Source of the DNA: Spartobacteria bacterium UBA695
Lineage (GTDB): Bacteria; Verrucomicrobiota; Verrucomicrobiia; Chthoniobacterales; Chthoniobacteraceae
DNA: 64,000 nucleotides
Reading direction: 5' to 3'
NCBI GenBank assembly: GCA_002298145.1
Contig: DBMP01000006.1
Location: 308,749 to 372,748, forward strand
Within the stretch, counting starts at the first letter, position 1, and every line of letters starts with the position of its first letter. Of this stretch, positions 60,539-64,000 are shown piece by piece. The notes under the pieces are model-generated. The model was not told the DNA's origin. It was given only the letters and a program-made list of their open reading frames with translations, and ran no database searches. Both the position numbers and the translations under genes were made by a program.

Positions 60539-60619
60539 GGGGGGAGAGGGCGTTTTAAGAGTTGAGCTGGAGTATTTTGAACGATTATGGTGGCCGGTGC
60601 AATCCCTCTATTTTCCTCC

Positions 60620-61516
60620 ATGCCGGAATATTTTGTCTCAACCGAAGCCTCCGGCCTGCGCCTGGACCATTATTTGGCCTCCGAACTGCCCCACCTCTCC
60701 CGCTCGCGCATCCAGGCGCTGATCAAGGACGGGCACATCCGGGTGGAGGCGCGGCAGGTGAAGCCCGGGGAAAAGGTGCGGGAAGGCCAGCGCGTAACGG
60801 TGGAGGAGCCGGAGCCGACTCCCGCCGCCAACGCCGCCCCGGAGGAGATCCCGCTGGACGTGCTTTTCGAGGATGGCGACCTGGTGGTGCTCAACAAAGC
60901 GCCGGGGATCGTTGTGCATCCGGCGGCGGGCAACCCCAGCGGCACGCTGGTCAACGCCCTGCTGCACCATTGCGCCAGCCTTTCGGGGATCGGCGGCGAG
61001 CTGCGCCCGGGGATCGTCCATCGGCTCGATAAGGAAACGAGCGGCTGCCTCGTGGTGGCCAAGAACGACGCCGCGCACCAGGCGCTCTCGAAACAATTTG
61101 CGGAACGCGAGGTTCTCAAGGTTTACCTGGCCCTGGCCGGAGGGGTGTTTCTCAAAAAGTCGGGGGTGATTGAGACTTTTATCGGCCGCCACCCGGTGCA
61201 CCGAAAAAAGATGGCCGTGGTGCAGGAAGGCCGGGGGCGCAATGCGGTGACGGATTACCGCGTCGTGCGCGAACTGCCCGGGGCGAGCCTGGTGGAGTGT
61301 ACGCTCCACACCGGGCGCACGCACCAGATCCGCGTTCACTTAAAGCACCTGGGGCACCCGATCCTGGGCGATGAGCTTTACGGCAAGCGGGGCGCCTACC
61401 CGCGCCAGATGCTTCATGCGTGGAAACTCGGCTTCAAGCACCCGCGCACGGGGGAATGGATGCAATTCCAGGCGGCGCTCCCGGCGGATTTCATCGCGGC
61501 GGGCGGGGAAATCTAG
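60620..61516 (+). CDS. rluD: 23S rRNA pseudouridine synthase, RluD type
   Basis: 298 residues from the ATG at 60620; a GTG at 60587 is possible. An S4-type RNA-binding domain (LRLDHYLASELPHLSRSRIQ) precedes the RluA/RluD catalytic domain: GIVHRLDKETSG with catalytic Asp137, LYGKRG and HTGRTHQIRVHLKHLGHPI. RluD modifies helix 69 of 23S rRNA at three uridines. The neighbour is a divergent kinase. The ligase-like gene follows after 51 bases. Family members (RluC, RluA) differ in RNA target, but length and S4 domain fit RluD best. Confidence 0.92.
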   Translation: MPEYFVSTEASGLRLDHYLASELPHLSRSRIQALIKDGHIRVEARQVKPGEKVREGQRVTVEEPEPTPAANAAPEEIPLDVLFEDGDLVVLNKAPGIVVHPAAGNPSGTLVNALLHHCASLSGIGGELRPGIVHRLDKETSGCLVVAKNDAAHQALSKQFAEREVLKVYLALAGGVFLKKSGVIETFIGRHPVHRKKMAVVQEGRGRNAVTDYRVVRELPGASLVECTLHTGRTHQIRVHLKHLGHPILGDELYGKRGAYPRQMLHAWKLGFKHPRTGEWMQFQAALPADFIAAGGEI

Positions 61517-61567
61517 CTACGCCGAAATAGGACGGCCCGCACCCCCTCCCCGTCCGAAACTTTCGAT

Positions 61568-62215
61568 GTGAAAGTGAAACGTGAAAACACGGACCGCCGT
61601 GCCGTGGCCACCTGTGGATTTATCGCCCCGATGAAGCCGAGGCTGGAGACCTCGCTGCCCACGGGCGCGGGCTGGCTCTACGAACTGGAGCTCGAAGGCC
61701 GCCGGACCGTGGCGGTGAAACAGGGCGCGCACGTTTCGCTGCATTCGCTTAACGCAAAACAGCTCGATCTCCCGGCGCTGGAACAAGCCGTGGCCCAGCT
61801 GCCGTGCAAGACCGCGACGCTCGACGGCCAGGTCGTGGCGCTCGACGCGCAGGGGCGGCCGACGTTCGCCCGGGAGCCGGGGCCGGGGCCGCATCCGGCG
61901 CTCTTGCAGGCTTATTATCTTTTCGACCTGATGTTCCTGGACGGCATGAACCTCGTCGCCCAGCCGCTTGCGGAGCGCAAACGCCTGCTTTCCCGGCTGC
62001 TCGCGCAGTCCAACTCGGGCCTGCTGCGCCTCTGCGGCAGCCTGCACGGTACCCCGGCGGAACTGCTGGAGCACGCCAAGGCGCTGGGGCTGGAGGGGGT
62101 CGTGGCGAAACGTGCCGACTCGCGCTATGAGGCGGATGTCCGCAGCGGGGCCTGGGTGAAGGTCAAGTGCGAGGCCGGGAGGCGGGGACGGGCGTCCGCG
62201 AAAACGCCGTCATGA
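61568..62215 (+). CDS. Stand-alone DNA-ligase-like (LigD adenylation-type) domain lacking its catalytic lysine
   Basis: 215 residues from a GTG at 61568, which retains the family opening FIAPMKPRLETSLP. The whole frame aligns to the adenylation half of ATP-dependent (LigD-type) DNA ligases: GWLYELELEGRRTVAVK, LDGQVVALDAQGRPTF, YYLFDLMFLDG, LGLEGVVAKRADSRYE and WVKVKC. The catalytic lysine of KxDGxR is Glu41 (ELEGRR), and the Glu of LDGEIV is Gln88. No OB-fold or polymerase/nuclease domain follows. Catalytic ligation is therefore improbable. Its last four bases overlap the start of the YihY/BrkB gene, so the two are translationally coupled. Confidence 0.8.
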   Translation: MKVKRENTDRRAVATCGFIAPMKPRLETSLPTGAGWLYELELEGRRTVAVKQGAHVSLHSLNAKQLDLPALEQAVAQLPCKTATLDGQVVALDAQGRPTFAREPGPGPHPALLQAYYLFDLMFLDGMNLVAQPLAERKRLLSRLLAQSNSGLLRLCGSLHGTPAELLEHAKALGLEGVVAKRADSRYEADVRSGAWVKVKCEAGRRGRASAKTPS

Positions 62216-63093
62216 TTCCGGCGATATTACGCGATATTCAGGCCGCCGCGGTCTCATGGAGCGGCGACAATGCCCTGCGTCTGAGCGCGGCGCTGGCCTA
62301 CTATGCGCTGCTCTCGGTAACGCCGCTCATCCTGATCCTGATCGCGCTGGCGGCACTCTTTTACGGCGAGGCGGCGGCCGGGCAGCATGTAGCCGAGCAG
62401 ATTCGCGGGCTGGCGGGGAATACGGCGGGCGAGGCCATGCTTTCGCTCGTGCGCAACGCTCACCAGAGCCGCTCCGGCGCAGTGGCGGTGATCGGCGGCA
62501 CGGTGCTGCTCTTTATTGGCGCTTCGGGGGTGTTTGGGGAGCTGAAGGCGGCCATGAATTCGATCTGGGGGGTGACGGCTGCACCGGGGAAGACGCTCCG
62601 GTCGTTTTTCGGGCAACGGCTGATCTCGATGCTGGCGATTTTGGCGATCGGCTCGGTCCTGATCATTGCCGTGGCGGCGAGCGCGATTCTTTCCGCGGTG
62701 ATCTCCTCGGGGTTCATCCCCATGCCCGGGGGCGGGGCGCGGCTCTTTGACTTCTCGCTTACGATGCTGGTAACGATGGTGCTGTTTCTGGCGCTCTTTG
62801 TCATTCTGCCTGATGTGCGGATTCGGTGGGCCGATGTCTGGCTGAGCGCGGCGCTGACGGCGTTTCTTTTTACCTTGGGGAAATTTCTTATCGCGCTTTA
62901 CCTGGGCACGACCGGAGTGGCTTCCAGCTATGGCGCGGCGGGGTCGGTTATCGTTATTCAGCTATGGGTTTATTACTCTGCGTGCATTTTGTTTTTTGGC
63001 GTCGAGCTGACCAAGGCAACCACGCTGCGGCGAAGAGGGACCATCACGCCACGGGGAAGCTCCGTGCGGGCCGAGGACCTGCCTAAGGACTAG
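62212..63093 (+). CDS. YihY/virulence factor BrkB family membrane protein
   Basis: 293 residues from the ATG at 62212 inside an ATGA overlap with the preceding stop. LRLSAALAYYALLSVTPLILILIAL is the recognised family opening, and six membrane segments follow, ending WVYYSACILFFGVELTKATT. YihY/BrkB proteins are inner-membrane proteins often called putative RNase BN or transporters, without a settled function. A GC-rich hairpin (63097-63121) follows the stop by four bases. Confidence 0.93.
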   Translation: MIPAILRDIQAAAVSWSGDNALRLSAALAYYALLSVTPLILILIALAALFYGEAAAGQHVAEQIRGLAGNTAGEAMLSLVRNAHQSRSGAVAVIGGTVLLFIGASGVFGELKAAMNSIWGVTAAPGKTLRSFFGQRLISMLAILAIGSVLIIAVAASAILSAVISSGFIPMPGGGARLFDFSLTMLVTMVLFLALFVILPDVRIRWADVWLSAALTAFLFTLGKFLIALYLGTTGVASSYGAAGSVIVIQLWVYYSACILFFGVELTKATTLRRRGTITPRGSSVRAEDLPKD

Positions 63094-63096
63094 GAT

Positions 63097-63121
63097 GCCG
63101 GGGCTCCGCCCCAGCCCCGGC
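63097..63121 (+). terminator. GC-rich hairpin after the YihY/BrkB gene
   Basis: GCCGGGGCT (63097-63105) and AGCCCCGGC (63113-63121) form a perfect nine-pair stem with a seven-base loop, four bases past the stop. There is no T tract, so it could terminate weakly or protect the transcript's 3' end. Confidence 0.5.
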
Positions 63122-63144
63122 AAGGTGTCAAAGGATTTCCGCCG

Positions 63145-63193
63145 CTTTCGTAAGGCTTTGGTTCTGTGCGCCTTCTGTCGTGCCTTACGAAAG
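63145..63193. repeat. Inverted repeat upstream of the transposase remnant
   Basis: CTTTCGTAAGGC (63145-63156) and GCCTTACGAAAG (63182-63193) are exact 12-base reverse complements with a 25-base spacer. They lie between the YihY gene and the transposase debris. It could be an insertion-end scar, an operator or a second terminator; the sequence does not decide. Confidence 0.5.
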
Positions 63194-63735
63194 GGATGAT
63201 CGCATAAAGACGCAAGAAATGGAAGCCGTTTGTCCTAGTTTTGTCATGGTGGAAACTTCGAGAACACGCACGGCGCTGGTCTTCGATCACTTCCATGTCG
63301 TCAAGCTGGCCAACGAAAAGATTGACGAACTGCGCCGGGTGTTGTGGCGCGAGGCCGGCATTTTGCAGCGCAACGCCATCAAAGGCAGCCGCTAACTGCT
63401 GTTGATGGGAGCCGAGAACCTTCCAGAAACCAAGCGCGAGAAGCTTGCCGAGGCGCTGCGGTTCAACGAACCGCTCTCGGTTGCCTACTACCTCAAGGAG
63501 AAGTTGCGCCTGCTTTGGAGCAGCCAAGCCTGAGCGCCATGAGCGCGTTTTTGCAAAACTGGTGCGCCAAGGCGTTGGAGAGCGGCATCGTCCAGATGAT
63601 GAGCCTTGCCAAGACGCTCAGCGGCCACGCCCTGGGCATCTTGAACTACTTCCACTTCCCCATCTCCAGCGGCAAACTCGAAGGCATCAACAATAAGGTC
63701 GGCTGCCTCAAACGCGCCGCCTACGGTTACGCCGC
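63180..63735 (+). pseudogene. Broken ISL3/IS204-type transposase, C-terminal half
   Basis: Two frames together spell the end of an ISL3-family DDE transposase. From about 63246, VFDHFHVVKLANEKIDELRR and KGSR, then a stop TAA at 63393-63395 in a place where the family has a Tyr or Trp, followed in the same frame by LLLMGAENLPETK and YLKEKLRLLW. Near 63525 the frame shifts, and SAFLQNWCAKALESG, AKTLSGHALGILNYF and SGKLEGINNKV complete the region up to AYGY. The N-terminal half and both ends of the element are missing. It is a dead remnant and marks an old insertion at the end of the window. Confidence 0.85.
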
Positions 63736-64000
63736 GCTGACCGCCGCATCGACGGCTGCCGGCGTGGCCACCAACGCCATGAACAGCGTGGATACCAACC
63801 GCGCGTCGGCCACCCAAGAAGCCACTCCTTCGGTCTTCCAAGTGCAGGTGATCGGCTATGGAATGTATGACGACAGCACCACGGATGCAAAAAGACAGTC
63901 GAACAACATGGTCGGGCCTGCGACGGCTACCGCAGAGGTCATCTTTGCCAAGCAAAATCCGTAGCGATCAGGAAAATCATGAGGAGTGGAAGATACAGCA
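63736..64000 (+). other. Sequence after the transposase remnant, no gene recognised
   Basis: The transposase frame runs on to 63964 but stops resembling a transposase after AYGY. The continuation (STAAGVATNAMNSVDTNRAS, then VFQVQVIGYGMYDDSTTDAK) matches no family I know and may be the 3' part of an interrupted gene or neighbouring sequence. An ATG at 63979 with AGGA six bases upstream could begin a gene that leaves the window after seven codons, but this is only a possibility. Confidence 0.3.

Noticed and set aside
1..64000. tRNA, rRNA and riboswitch genes
   Set aside because: No convincing T-loop GGTTCGAATC with paired arms, rRNA core or known riboswitch core was recognised in the intergenic gaps by eye; a covariance-model search would settle this.

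Overview
The window reads as a stretch of chromosome from a GC-rich, Gram-negative bacterium of the Planctomycetes-Verrucomicrobia-Chlamydiae group, most likely Verrucomicrobiota. The placement rests on gene content and was not checked by a search. The supporting features are a double-length tandem UvrA, two Ser/Thr protein kinases with N-terminal zinc ribbons (one overlapping an ECF-type sigma factor), an autotransporter with autotransporter-associated beta-strand repeats, diaminopimelate epimerase plus an L,D-transpeptidase (diaminopimelate peptidoglycan), and an outer-membrane-type envelope. Coding density is very high and most genes sit in short co-directional runs with gaps of a few bases.

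Layout. 1-6.5 kb: a cut-off beta-helix protein, Tat-type superoxide dismutase, ankyrin/L,D-transpeptidase, dGTPase, a RhlE-type RNA helicase and a small membrane protein. 6.5-11.2 kb: DinG-like helicase, then a kinase and ECF sigma factor that overlap. 11.3-15.6 kb: RsmA fused to a Nudix domain, a glycosyltransferase, a rhomboid protease and a secreted unknown. 15.6-23.7 kb: a seven-gene minus-strand run (NtrC-type regulator, GT-C membrane glycosyltransferase, xseB, dxs, miaB, membrane protein, nitroreductase) headed by a convincing sigma-54 promoter. 23.7-35.2 kb: nitronate monooxygenase-like enzyme, autotransporter, tandem UvrA, GT39-like membrane protein. 35.3-42.7 kb: a TerB/FHA-like/ABC transporter fusion, an orphan periplasmic adaptor, rlmN, a glyoxalase-fold protein and a DUF1622 protein, interspersed with three copies of a palindromic repeat built on GCGCAAAG. 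42.7-49.5 kb: nuoB-nuoC alone, parA without parB, three glycosyltransferase genes (one fused to a methyltransferase) and a second methyltransferase of the same family. 49.6-56.4 kb: lemA with two TPM-domain genes, dapF, a protease-dead rhomboid-like protein, a membrane metallophosphoesterase, a tiny lipoprotein and rarA. 56.4-64 kb: recR, a degenerate cyclase-like protein, a second kinase, rluD, a DNA-ligase-like domain that lacks its catalytic lysine coupled to a YihY/BrkB protein, and the wreck of an ISL3-type transposase.

Themes. Much of the region is housekeeping: DNA repair (uvrA, dinG-like, xseB, recR, rarA), RNA modification (rsmA, miaB, rlmN, rluD, RlmI-like) and isoprenoid synthesis (dxs). 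It is mixed with envelope and surface-polysaccharide functions. The unusual content lies mainly in protein architecture (RsmA-Nudix, methyltransferase-GT2, pentad repeats in a kinase) and in enzyme folds that have lost catalytic residues (ligase, cyclase, rhomboid, the last UvrA Walker B). The most unusual DNA-level features are the sigma-54 promoter in front of dxs and the GCGCAAAG palindromes. I found no CRISPR array, tRNA, rRNA, riboswitch or intact mobile element.
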